From assembly GCA_014879765.1 (NCBI GenBank), contig JACSRL010000781.1, positions 1 through 14,275 of the forward strand: a stretch of DNA of 14,275 nucleotides, in the 5' to 3' direction. How positions within the stretch are numbered: position 1 is the stretch's first letter; every line of letters begins with the position of its first letter. This DNA comes from Anaerolinea sp. (lineage in GTDB: Bacteria; Chloroflexota; Anaerolineae; JAAEKA01). Positions 1 to 6,470 of this stretch are shown piece after piece. Both the position numbers and the translations under genes were made by a program. The notes beneath the pieces were generated by a model, which saw nothing but the letters and a program-made list of their open reading frames with translations, did no database searches and was not told the DNA's origin.

Positions 1-81
1 GTTGCGCAGACGAAAACCATGCCCGCACGAGAAAAACCCGGTTTCTGTACGACTGGCTGAGCAGTTACGAGATGACACATA
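1..81. other. Left-edge sequence without an identifiable gene
   Basis: All three plus-strand frames stay open only briefly and stop at 58-60, 80-82 and 108-110, so this could be the tail of an upstream gene. I recognise no protein family in any of the short peptides. A small dyad lies at 30-46 (AGAAA...TTTCT around CCCGG). It could be a weak transcription-termination hairpin of the upstream gene or part of a dispersed repeat, but no T-run follows it. Nothing else is seen here. Confidence 0.3.
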
Positions 82-345
82 AAAAGCCGCTCGGGCCGGT
101 CTTTGCGTAGCACCCCGGACGGGGCCGACCGAGCCCGCTGTTTTCATCCACGATTGTGCGCAATGCGCATGGACTTAAAAGCCGCTCGGGCCGGTCTCCT
201 GACCGAGCCCGCTGTTTTCCATCCACGATTGTGCGCAATGCGCATGGACTTAAAAGCCGCTCGGGCCGGTCTTTGCGTAGCACCCCGGACGGGGCCGACC
301 GAGCCCGCTGTTTTCCATCCACGATTGTGCGCAATGCGCATGGAC
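82..345. repeat. Three-unit palindromic repeat array (bulged-A hairpin family)
   Basis: Three near-identical tandem units lie at 82-176, 177-251 and 252-345. Each holds two structures. The first is a hairpin whose left arm CGGGCCGGTC pairs with GACCG-A-GCCCG, leaving one unpaired A; the arms are at 92-101/127-137, 187-196/201-211 and 262-271/297-307. The second is a nested dyad around TTGTGCGCAATGCGCA, bounded in units 2 and 3 by TCCAT/ATGGA. Units 1 and 3 have a 25-base hairpin loop that contains its own CCCC/GGGG dyad, whereas unit 2 has only TCCT. Open frames across the array are translations of the repeat and not genes. Two relatives of the first hairpin occur at 11970-11991 and 12040-12061. 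The array explains most of the 352-base gene-free start of the window and ends seven bases before the ribF ATG. Confidence 0.9.
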
Positions 346-352
346 GTCTGTT

Positions 353-1297
353 ATGAGAACTTTCCACAACCTCCCCAACCCGCCGCTGGCCACGCCCTGT
401 AACCTGGCCATCGGCAATTTCGACGGCGTCCACCGCGGCCATCAGGCGCTGCTGACCGCCATGCGCGAGGATGCACACCGCCATGGCCGCCAGGCCGGCG
501 TGTTGACCTTTGATCCCCACCCGGCGGCCTTGCTGCGCCCGGACCGGGTTCACTCCTACCTGACCACCATGCCAGAACGGCTGGAGGTGTTCGCGGAGCT
601 GGCGCTGGACTTTGCTGTGGTCTATCCCTTCAGCCTGGAGACGGCCCACATGCCAGCCGCGGCCTTCATCGCCCAGGTGCAGCAGGCGGTGCAGATGGCC
701 GCGCTGTGGGTGGGGCCGGACTTCGCGCTGGGCCGCAACCGCGAGGGGGATGTGGCGACCTTGCGCGCCATCGGCCAGGATCGGGGCTACCAGGTACACA
801 CCATCGAGCCGCAACTGCTGGAGGGGGAAGAGGTGCGCAGCGGCCGCATCCGCAGCTATCTGCTGGAAGGGGATGTGCAGGCGGCCGGCCGCCAACTGGG
901 CCGACCCTACCAGGTCAGCGGCCAGGTGACGATGGGCGCGCAGCGCGGCCGCCTGCTGGGCTTCCCCACCGCGAACCTGGCCGTGCCCGAAGGGCGCCTG
1001 CTGCCGGCCAACGGCGTCTACGCCACCTGGGCATACCTGGACGACGCCCCAACCCGGCGCGGCCAGCCGCTGGCCAGCGCGACCAATGTGGGGGTGCGTC
1101 CCAGCTTCGACAACGGCCAGCGCACAGTGGAGGCCTATCTGCTGGACTTCGACGGCAACCTGTACGACCAGCAGGTGACGCTCCAATTTGTGGCCCGGCT
1201 GCGCCCCGAGGAGCGTTTTTCCGACATCACAGCGTTGATCGCGCAGATCCGGCGGGATGAGGAGGCAACGCGCAGGCTACTGTTGCGTGAAACGTGA
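353..1297 (+). CDS. ribF: Bifunctional riboflavin kinase / FMN adenylyltransferase (FAD synthetase)
   Basis: This cytoplasmic enzyme phosphorylates riboflavin to FMN and then adenylylates FMN to FAD. At 314 residues it has the normal RibF length. The N-terminal adenylyltransferase domain (about 1-175) shows the nucleotidyltransferase motif GNFDGVHRGHQ at 21-31, TFDPHP at 52-57 and GRIRSYL at 164-170. The C-terminal riboflavin kinase domain (about 185-312) has GFPTANL at 203-209, GVYA at 221-224 and NVGVRPSF at 245-252. The ATG at 353 places the first motif at the usual distance from the N-terminus. No clear Shine-Dalgarno is visible, because a palindromic repeat array ends at 345. The stop codon and the last residues (RET) lie inside a heptamer repeat at 1286-1313. 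In many bacteria ribF follows truB, but no truB can be recognised in the short upstream edge. The gene converges with the aminotransferase gene. Confidence 0.96.
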   Translation: MRTFHNLPNPPLATPCNLAIGNFDGVHRGHQALLTAMREDAHRHGRQAGVLTFDPHPAALLRPDRVHSYLTTMPERLEVFAELALDFAVVYPFSLETAHMPAAAFIAQVQQAVQMAALWVGPDFALGRNREGDVATLRAIGQDRGYQVHTIEPQLLEGEEVRSGRIRSYLLEGDVQAAGRQLGRPYQVSGQVTMGAQRGRLLGFPTANLAVPEGRLLPANGVYATWAYLDDAPTRRGQPLASATNVGVRPSFDNGQRTVEAYLLDFDGNLYDQQVTLQFVARLRPEERFSDITALIAQIRRDEEATRRLLLRET

Positions 1298-1313
1298 TGC
1301 GTGACGAGTGATG
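1286..1313 (+). repeat. Heptamer stop-codon array, left copy
   Basis: Four tandem heptamers of consensus CGTGANN (CGTGAAA, CGTGATG, CGTGACG, AGTGATG) place TGA at 1288, 1295, 1302 and 1309. A 7-base period puts a stop in each of the three forward frames, and ribF ends at the second one. Bases 1285-1297 are perfectly complementary to 1381-1393, and 1294-1304 to 1388-1398. The transcript of either convergent gene could therefore fold into a long hairpin and act as a bidirectional terminator, although no T-run is present. Confidence 0.8.
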
Positions 1314-1378
1314 CATGGCCTGTAGTTCAGAGCTCATGGCCGAAAGTTCAAAATCCACACACCCGAGAGTCGATTCCG

Positions 1379-1406
1379 GGTCACGTTTCACGCATCACGC
1401 CTCACG
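1379..1406 (-). repeat. Heptamer stop-codon array, right copy (mirror of 1286-1313)
   Basis: Read on the minus strand, this is CGTGAGG, CGTGATG, CGTGAAA, CGTGACC. TGA codons start at plus positions 1404, 1397, 1390 and 1383 and fall in all three minus-strand frames. The aminotransferase gene ends at the first (1402-1404). The array is the inverted counterpart of 1286-1313, and the 65 bases between them (1314-1378) show no coding or other strong signal. Confidence 0.8.
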
Positions 1407-2766
1407 CCAGCCGCCGCAGCGCATCTCCAAGTCGGACGATCTCGTCCAGGGTGTTGTAGTGTACTGCGCCGATGCGCACCATGCCGCCCTGCTCCTCCAG
1501 ACCCAGGCGTTCGGTGACGGCCAGGGCGTAGTAGTTGCCATCCCAGACGAAGATGCCGGCCTGGCCCAGCGCCTCAGCAACGGCGCGGGGGTGATGGCCC
1601 TGCCAGGAGAAGGAGATGGTGGGGACCCGCTCAGCCAGCCGGCCGCGGTCAGTGACGCCATGCACGCGCAGGCCGGGGATGCCCGCAAGCTGGTCGAGAA
1701 TGGCCGCGCTGAGCACATGGTCATAGGCGCGCAGCAGGGACATGGCGGCATGGAGACGCTGGCGGCGGGGCGCGCCCTCACCCCAACCCTCTCCCAGGAG
1801 GCGAGGGGGCGCACCCTCACCCCGGCCCTCTCCCAGGGGGCGAGGGGGCGCACCCTCCGGCTCCCTCTCCCTTTGGGAGAGGGGTGGGGTGAGGGGAAGT
1901 CCTGCACCATACCGAAACCCCAGATCCGCCAGATACTCCACCGCCGCCAGCACGCCGGCGATCCCCTCATGGTTCTGCGTGCCAGTCTCGAACTTGTGCG
2001 GCGGCTGGTTCTTGGCCGGCCGCACCTTGTAGGCCCGTAGCCGGTCCAGCAGCTCATAGCGGCCATAGAGCACCCCCACGTGCGGCCCGAAGAACTTGTA
2101 CGCGCTGCACGCCAGCAGGTCACAGCCCAGCGCCTGCACATCCACCGGGCCGTGGGGAACGTATTGCACCGCGTCCACGAAGACCAGCGCGCCGACCTCG
2201 TGCGCCCAGCGGGTGATGGTCGCCACGTCGTGTACCGTGCCGGTGGCGTTGGAGGCGTAGCCGACCGCCACGATCTTGGTGCGCTCGTTGAGCAGCCCGC
2301 GCAGCCCGGCCATATCCAGGGTGTAGTCCTCCACGTCGAAGTCCACCCAGCGCACCGTCGCGCCGCGATCCTCAGCCAGCAGGGTCCAGGGACTGATGTT
2401 GGCATCGTGATCCATGCGCGTCAGCACGATCTCGTCCCCCTGCTGCAGGTCGCGGCCCAGGGCGCGGCTGACCGCGAAGGTCAATGTGGTCATGTTGGGG
2501 CCGAAGACGATCTCGTCGGGCGAGGCTGCGTTGAGCAGGTCGGCCATGGCCGCGTGCGCGTCGTCCAGGCTCGCATCGCTGCGCTGGGCCGTGGCAAACG
2601 CGCCGCCGCGGTTGGCGTTGGCATGGATCAGATAATCGGCCATCGCGTCGATGACCACCTGCGGAACCTGCGTGCCGCCGGGATTGTCCAGGAAAAGCGC
2701 CGGCCGGCCGTGAACCTGCATGCCCAGCGCGGGAAAAGCAGCGCGGATTTGGTTGAGATCAAACAT
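1402..2766 (-). CDS. Class V aminotransferase / cysteine-desulfurase-like protein with repeat insertion
   Basis: This is a PLP-dependent enzyme of the NifS/SufS-like class V fold. The overall pattern (NPGGTQVP at 28-35, RSDASLDDAH at 62-71, GPNMTTLTF at 89-97, DHDAN at 119-123) is that of the VC1184-type cysteine-desulfurase-like family, whose substrate is not established. PLP contacts visible are D198 and Q201 (FVDAVQ) and the Schiff-base lysine K224 in SAYKFFGPH. Conserved sequence resumes after residue 335 and runs to the C-terminus. Residues about 291-331 are low-complexity (LTPPLSQRERE, then repeated LGEG-GEGAP) and are encoded by a palindromic DNA repeat at 1775-1895. They interrupt the fold without shifting the frame. 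The gene lies 32 bases downstream of mscS on the same strand, a probable two-gene unit. The best Shine-Dalgarno, AAAGGA (2780-2785), is 13 bases from the ATG, which is rather far. A sulfur-transfer role is possible but not shown. Confidence 0.88.
   Translation of the reverse strand: MFDLNQIRAAFPALGMQVHGRPALFLDNPGGTQVPQVVIDAMADYLIHANANRGGAFATAQRSDASLDDAHAAMADLLNAASPDEIVFGPNMTTLTFAVSRALGRDLQQGDEIVLTRMDHDANISPWTLLAEDRGATVRWVDFDVEDYTLDMAGLRGLLNERTKIVAVGYASNATGTVHDVATITRWAHEVGALVFVDAVQYVPHGPVDVQALGCDLLACSAYKFFGPHVGVLYGRYELLDRLRAYKVRPAKNQPPHKFETGTQNHEGIAGVLAAVEYLADLGFRYGAGLPLTPPLSQREREPEGAPPRPLGEGRGEGAPPRLLGEGWGEGAPRRQRLHAAMSLLRAYDHVLSAAILDQLAGIPGLRVHGVTDRGRLAERVPTISFSWQGHHPRAVAEALGQAGIFVWDGNYYALAVTERLGLEEQGGMVRIGAVHYNTLDEIVRLGDALRRLA
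1775..1895. repeat. GC-rich palindromic repeat inserted in frame in the aminotransferase gene
   Basis: Perfect 10-bp outer inverted ends CCCTCACCCC (1775-1784) and GGGGTGAGGG (1886-1895) enclose two 39-bp tandem units (1775-1813 and 1814-1852, differing at three positions) and a third, diverged unit. The third contains the hairpin CCCTCTCCC-TTT-GGGAGAGGG at 1863-1871/1875-1883. The 39-bp period is 13 codons, so gain or loss of units keeps the reading frame. Sequences of this CCCTCACCCC...CCCTCTCCC type are known to me as dispersed palindromic repeats in many bacterial genomes. Their presence inside a conserved enzyme is the odd part. Confidence 0.9.
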
Positions 2767-2782
2767 GATGTCTAAGGTGTCC

Positions 2783-2803
2783 TTTCACATTTCCCGTTTC
2801 ACT
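2783..2803 (-). repeat. Degenerate heptamer array at the end of mscS
   Basis: On the minus strand this reads AGTGAAA, CGGGAAA, TGTGAAA: three heptamers in phase, resembling the CGTGAAA units at 1286-1313 and 1379-1406. The TGA of the first unit is the mscS stop codon (2799-2801). The similarity is clear in period but only partial in sequence, so common origin with the other arrays is likely rather than certain. Confidence 0.45.
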
Positions 2804-3626
2804 GCCCACTCTGCACCGCCACCGGATAGATCCGCGTCGCCAGGTCGATGCCGGCCGTCTGGAACGCGGCCTTAACGGCTTTGATTCCCCGGTCCTGCGC
2901 CGCGTCAAAGCTGATGGCAGCCGTGTCGATCCAGTAGTAGAGGGTGAAGGTGACGGAGTTGTCGCCGAAGCTGTCGAAGACCACGCTGGGCGCGGGATCG
3001 GCCAGGGCCAGGGTGGACGCCTGGCCGATGGCCTCCAGCGCGATGGCCGTGGCCCGCTCCAGGTCCTCGCCGTAGGGCGCCCAGGCCTTGATGGCCAGCC
3101 GGCGTCTGGGCGCCTGGGTGTAGTTGGTGATGGGTTTGGTGTAGACGTCGGCGTTGGGGATCAGCACCAGCAGGCCATCGGAGGTGCGAATCTCCGTGGC
3201 GCGCAGGGAGACATCGGTGACGCGGCCGGTATAGCCGGTGACCTGGATCAGGTCGCCGATGCCGAAGGGCTGTTGCCAGAGCAGCAGCAGGCCGGCCACA
3301 AAATTGCGCGAGATATCCTGCAAGGCAAAGCCGACGGTGAAGCCGATGATGCCCAGGCCGGCCAGAAAGGCGGTCAGGTTGAAGTTGACCTGCTGCAAGG
3401 CCCAGATGACGCCCAGCGTGATCATCCCCCAACTGCCCAGCCGGGTCAGCAGCAGCGTCACCTCCGGGTTCAGCCCGCGCCGCTCGCCGGTGCGGCGAAT
3501 CCACCTGGCCACCAAACCGGCCAGATAGAACATGACCAGGAAGATGACGATAGCCGCGATGACCTTGGGAATCACAGTGATGACCCAATCGAACATCCGG
3601 TCCAGCAGACTGTTGACAGTGTCCAT
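2799..3626 (-). CDS. mscS: Small-conductance mechanosensitive ion channel (MscS family)
   Basis: This inner-membrane channel opens under membrane tension and releases small solutes on hypo-osmotic shock. At 275 residues it is close to the 286 of E. coli MscS. Hydrophobic segments at about 13-40, 62-80 and 85-117 are TM1-TM3. The pore-lining third helix has the Gly/Ala-rich pattern AGLGIIGFTVGFALQDISRN followed by FVAGLLLL. The cytoplasmic beta domain begins with PFGIGDLIQV (120-129) and contains GRVTDVSLRATEIRTSDG (134-151) and LIPNADVYTKPITNYT (155-170), the family hallmark. The start at 3626 is chosen because AGAAGGAG (3632-3639 on the minus strand) sits five bases upstream and TM1 then falls at its normal position. 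The longer open frame back to 3743 adds only a polar, Arg-rich stretch. It is divergent from the regulator gene and probably co-transcribed with the aminotransferase gene. Confidence 0.95.
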   Translation of the reverse strand: MDTVNSLLDRMFDWVITVIPKVIAAIVIFLVMFYLAGLVARWIRRTGERRGLNPEVTLLLTRLGSWGMITLGVIWALQQVNFNLTAFLAGLGIIGFTVGFALQDISRNFVAGLLLLWQQPFGIGDLIQVTGYTGRVTDVSLRATEIRTSDGLLVLIPNADVYTKPITNYTQAPRRRLAIKAWAPYGEDLERATAIALEAIGQASTLALADPAPSVVFDSFGDNSVTFTLYYWIDTAAISFDAAQDRGIKAVKAAFQTAGIDLATRIYPVAVQSGQ

Positions 3627-3706
3627 GCTTGCTCCTTCTGCGCCAGGCTGAACCCTGGCCCTGCGGCGGCCGGCCCGCGGGCCATGCCACGCCTGACGAC
3701 TGTCCC

Positions 3707-3733
3707 AGTATAGCGCGGCCGGCGATTTCGCAA
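3707..3733 (-). promoter_or_regulatory. Candidate promoter of mscS
   Basis: On the minus strand a good -10 (TATACT, 3707-3712) is preceded, after a short 15-bp spacer, by TTGCGA (3728-3733), which matches four of six consensus -35 bases. Transcription would start near 3700, giving a leader of about 75 bases to the mscS ATG. The -10 match is convincing for this GC-rich stretch; the -35 spacing is not ideal. Confidence 0.4.
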
Positions 3734-3766
3734 AACCTGCCACAGCCCGACGGAGGACACCGGCTG

Positions 3767-3795
3767 TTGACAGGAGCGGGCAGACAGGCTATGAT
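3767..3795 (+). promoter_or_regulatory. Near-perfect sigma70-type promoter overlapping the regulator's start
   Basis: TTGACA (3767-3772) and TATGAT (3790-3795) are separated by exactly 17 bp. The first is a perfect -35 and the second has five of six -10 bases, in otherwise GC-rich DNA. The -10 includes the upstream in-frame ATG at 3791, so that codon would not be in the transcript. Initiation is expected at about 3802-3803, directly at the ATG of 3803, which predicts a leaderless or nearly leaderless mRNA. Confidence 0.7.
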
Positions 3796-3802
3796 TGGGC
3801 CG

Positions 3803-6370
3803 ATGCCTGAACTCCACCCTACCCCGATCTTCCGCCTCGGCCTGCAACACCTTTCCGGCGACCCCTTTTGGGTGCTGGTGCGGGAAGGAATCTATCAGCG
3901 CGCCGAGCAGTTGGGCGTCGACCTGGTCCCCGTGGAGGTCGATATGTGGCCGCTGCGCGCCGACCGCCAGATGGAAATCGTCGAAGAGATGCTGGCCATG
4001 GAACTGCACGGGCTGGTGGCGCAATCCATGCCCCCGTCGCTGGCCCGCCTGATCGCCAACAGCGGCGTGCCGATTGTGCTCATGGTCGAGGTGGAGGTAC
4101 AGCATCCCCTGATCGCCGCCCCCCATGGGCTGTACGAAGTGGCGCGTATCGCAGCCCGCCTCGTCGCCCAGTGCATCGACGGGCGCGGGCGCGTGCTGGT
4201 CGCGGGTGGACTGACCGACGGCTTCGACCAGGGACAAAGCCGCATCCGCGGCTTCCGCTCGGCGCTGGAGATGGTCCCGCAGATCGAGATCACCCACGTC
4301 CCTTCCTCCTGGGCCTATGACAACGCATTGACGCAGATCATGGAGGCGCTGCGCCAGGAGAGCGGACGCTTCGACGCCATCTTCGGCCTGTCGGATTCCA
4401 TGGCGCTGGCCGCCATGCGCGCCGCACGTGAGCTGGGGCTGGCGGACCAGGAGACCTGTGTCGTCGGCGTCAACGGCGATCCGCTGGCGCTGGCCGCCAT
4501 CCTCGATCGATCGATGACCGCCACGGTGGAGACGCCGGCGGTGGAGTTCGGACGACAGGCGGTGGATCTGGCCTGGGCGGCCCTCCATGGGGAGCCGCTG
4601 CCGCGCCACTTCGACTACTGCCCGCGCCTGGTCACAGCCGACAACGTGGCCCAGGTCAGCGCCGAAAGGTTGGCTGCCATGGCCAGCCTGCCCAACCGGC
4701 TGGTTGGCCTCAGCCGTCACCAGGAACAGGAGCGGCTGGTGCAACTGGAGACCAGCCTGGAGATCAGCCGGCGGGTGGGCAGCATCCTGGATCGCCAACA
4801 GCTCTACCGCGAGATCGTCGACCTGATCCGCTCCAACTACGGCTACGACGAAGCACAGATCTTCATGTGGTCCATGCGCCGGCGGGAGTTCATCCTGGAC
4901 CGGCCAGGGCAGGGGCCGGAGCCGACGGTGCGGGTTCCCCTGGCGCAGTCGGGTCTGCTGGGCCACACGCTGCTGCAAAACCGGCCGACCTTCATCCCCG
5001 ACATGCGCCACAGCCACCGCTTCCCGGCCGATCCCTACTGGCCCTCCACGCGCTCCCGGGTCATCCTTCCCATCCGCCAGGGGCCAGACATCATCGGCCT
5101 GCTGGATCTGCACAGCGGCCAGCCGATCCAGCACAGCTCCAGCGCGCTGATCGGCCTGCAGGCACTGGCCGACCAGCTGGGGCTGGCGTTGCGCAACGTG
5201 GAACTCTACAGCGAGGCCATCGCCGCGCGCGCCGAAGCTGAGCGTGCAGACCGGTTGAAAAGCCGCCTGCTGGCCAACGTCAGCCACGAGCTGCGCACGC
5301 CGCTCAACGTCATCGAAGGCTACAGCCAGGCCGCGCTGGCCCGCCCCGACCTGTACGGCGTCGAGCTGCCGCCCGCGCTGCGCAACGACCTGCGCCATAT
5401 CTTCACCAGCAGCCAGCATCTGGAGCACCTGATCAACGACCTGCTGGACCTCTCACGGGCCGAGATCGGCGAGCTGGAGATCGTGCCGGAGCTGCTGGAC
5501 CCGGCCGCGGTCATCGCCGACGCGTTCGAGAGCATGGCGGGCAGCAGGATTGCGCCGGAAGAGGTGGTGTGGCGGCTGCACCTGCCCGACGCGCTGCCGG
5601 CCATCTATGGCGACCCTGCCCGCCTGCGCCAGATTCTGCTCAATCTGCTGAGCAACGCCGGCAAATTCACCGCGCGCGGCCGCATCGTGGTGGCCGCCGA
5701 GGCGCAGGCGCGCGATCTGCACATCTGGGTCGAAGACACCGGCCGCGGCATCGCCGTGGAGCAACAGACGCGCATCTTCGAAGCCTTCGGCGCGGCCGAA
5801 TCGTCCACCCAACCAGGGCAAAGCATCGGCCTGGGTCTGCGGGTGACGCATGAGCTGGTCAAGCTGCACGGGGGGAGGCTGAGCCTGGCCAGCACCCCTG
5901 GCGTCGGCACGGTCTTTCACGTCTACCTGCCCCTGCCGGCCGCGCCGCCGGACAACGCGCCAGCGGCCGCGCAGCCCGCGGGCGCGGTCTATCCGCACCT
6001 CCTGGAGCAGGCGCCCGACGCGCTGCCCGCGCACATCGACCCGTTGACCCGGCGGGCGGTGCGCTATGTGTGGGAGCACCACGCCCGCGCCTTCACGCGC
6101 GAGGAGATGGCTGCCACCCTGGGCGTCGCGCCAGGCCATCTGACGCAACATTTCCGCCAGATGCTGGGGGTCACGCCGTGGGAATATCTGACCCATGTGC
6201 GCATCGAGCGAGCCAAGGAACTGCTGGCGGCCAACACGCTGAGCATCACCGAGATCGCCGGCTTGGTGGGCTACAGCGACGCCGCCTATTTCAGCCGCAT
6301 CTTCAGCCGGGAGACCGGCCGCACCCCGCGCGCCTACCGTCAGCAAGCCATTCACCCGCCAGATTCGTGA
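3803..6370 (+). CDS. Cytoplasmic sugar-sensing histidine kinase fused to AraC DNA-binding domain
   Basis: An 855-residue multidomain regulator. Residues 8-290 form a periplasmic-binding-protein-like (RbsB/LacI type) sugar domain. A linker (300-330) of coiled-coil character leads to a GAF domain at about 330-470. HisKA spans about 485-555, with the H box SHELRTPLN and phospho-acceptor H495. The HATPase_c domain spans about 600-712, with N618 (LLSNAGKFT), D645 (DTGRGI) and GLGL at 676-679. Residues 750-850 are an AraC/XylS helix-turn-helix pair whose second half carries the signature ITEIAGLVGYSDAAYFSRIF. There is no signal peptide, membrane segment or receiver domain, so the sugar must be sensed in the cytoplasm and the kinase sits on the same chain as the DNA-binding output. 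I chose 3803 because a strong promoter places transcription start there; 3791 is the alternative ATG. The adjacent alpha-galactoside cluster is the likely target. The ligand and the phospho-acceptor are unknown. Confidence 0.9.
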   Translation: MPELHPTPIFRLGLQHLSGDPFWVLVREGIYQRAEQLGVDLVPVEVDMWPLRADRQMEIVEEMLAMELHGLVAQSMPPSLARLIANSGVPIVLMVEVEVQHPLIAAPHGLYEVARIAARLVAQCIDGRGRVLVAGGLTDGFDQGQSRIRGFRSALEMVPQIEITHVPSSWAYDNALTQIMEALRQESGRFDAIFGLSDSMALAAMRAARELGLADQETCVVGVNGDPLALAAILDRSMTATVETPAVEFGRQAVDLAWAALHGEPLPRHFDYCPRLVTADNVAQVSAERLAAMASLPNRLVGLSRHQEQERLVQLETSLEISRRVGSILDRQQLYREIVDLIRSNYGYDEAQIFMWSMRRREFILDRPGQGPEPTVRVPLAQSGLLGHTLLQNRPTFIPDMRHSHRFPADPYWPSTRSRVILPIRQGPDIIGLLDLHSGQPIQHSSSALIGLQALADQLGLALRNVELYSEAIAARAEAERADRLKSRLLANVSHELRTPLNVIEGYSQAALARPDLYGVELPPALRNDLRHIFTSSQHLEHLINDLLDLSRAEIGELEIVPELLDPAAVIADAFESMAGSRIAPEEVVWRLHLPDALPAIYGDPARLRQILLNLLSNAGKFTARGRIVVAAEAQARDLHIWVEDTGRGIAVEQQTRIFEAFGAAESSTQPGQSIGLGLRVTHELVKLHGGRLSLASTPGVGTVFHVYLPLPAAPPDNAPAAAQPAGAVYPHLLEQAPDALPAHIDPLTRRAVRYVWEHHARAFTREEMAATLGVAPGHLTQHFRQMLGVTPWEYLTHVRIERAKELLAANTLSITEIAGLVGYSDAAYFSRIFSRETGRTPRAYRQQAIHPPDS

Positions 6371-6389
6371 CACGATCCGCCCATCGTCG

Positions 6390-6411
6390 GACGGGATTTT
6401 GACTTTCCGTC
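6390..6411. promoter_or_regulatory. Dyad upstream of the transport cluster promoter (possible operator)
   Basis: GACGGGA (6390-6396) and TTCCGTC (6405-6411) form a dyad with one G-T mismatch around the 8-base centre TTTTGACT. It lies about 30 bp upstream of the candidate -35 at 6442. It could be an operator for the neighbouring AraC-type regulator or a weak terminator after that gene, although no T-run follows. No function is shown by the sequence alone. Confidence 0.25.
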
Positions 6412-6441
6412 TAATTCTCCAAGAATACACACTTTTTGTAC

Positions 6442-6470
6442 AAGACATTTGGGGGAACAGGGGTTACAAT
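6442..6470 (+). promoter_or_regulatory. Candidate promoter for the receiver/ABC/alpha-galactosidase cluster
   Basis: TACAAT (6465-6470, five of six -10 bases) lies 17 bp after AAGACA (6442-6447, four of six -35 bases), inside the most AT-rich stretch of the window (about 6396-6472). Start would be near 6477, giving a leader of about 113 bases to the receiver ATG. A weak activator-dependent -35 would fit control by an AraC-type protein. An 8-bp palindrome, TTGTACAA, overlaps the -35 at 6436-6443. Confidence 0.5.

Noticed and set aside
82..345. CRISPR array
   Set aside because: The repeats are 75-95 bp, directly adjacent and without unique spacers, and no cas gene is present.
103..402. Small proteins encoded in the repeat array (both strands)
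   Set aside because: Their sequences are repeated translations of the palindromic units; no ribosome site or conserved domain supports them.
65..1186. 373-codon minus-strand frame across the repeat array and ribF
   Set aside because: Most of it is antisense to ribF, and its other end is a translation of the tandem repeat.
3629..3802. Upstream start of the regulator gene at 3629
   Set aside because: The extension is GC-driven, non-hydrophobic, lies over the mscS leader and promoter, and precedes a strong promoter whose start point is at 3802-3803.
3572..5428. 618-codon minus-strand open frame opposite the regulator gene
   Set aside because: Low-complexity shadow of the kinase and mscS genes. 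The plus-strand protein has intact domain motifs throughout.
6371..6411. Intrinsic terminator after the regulator gene
   Set aside because: The only dyad (6390-6411) has a short stem with a G-T mismatch and no T-run on its 3' side, so termination is not supported.
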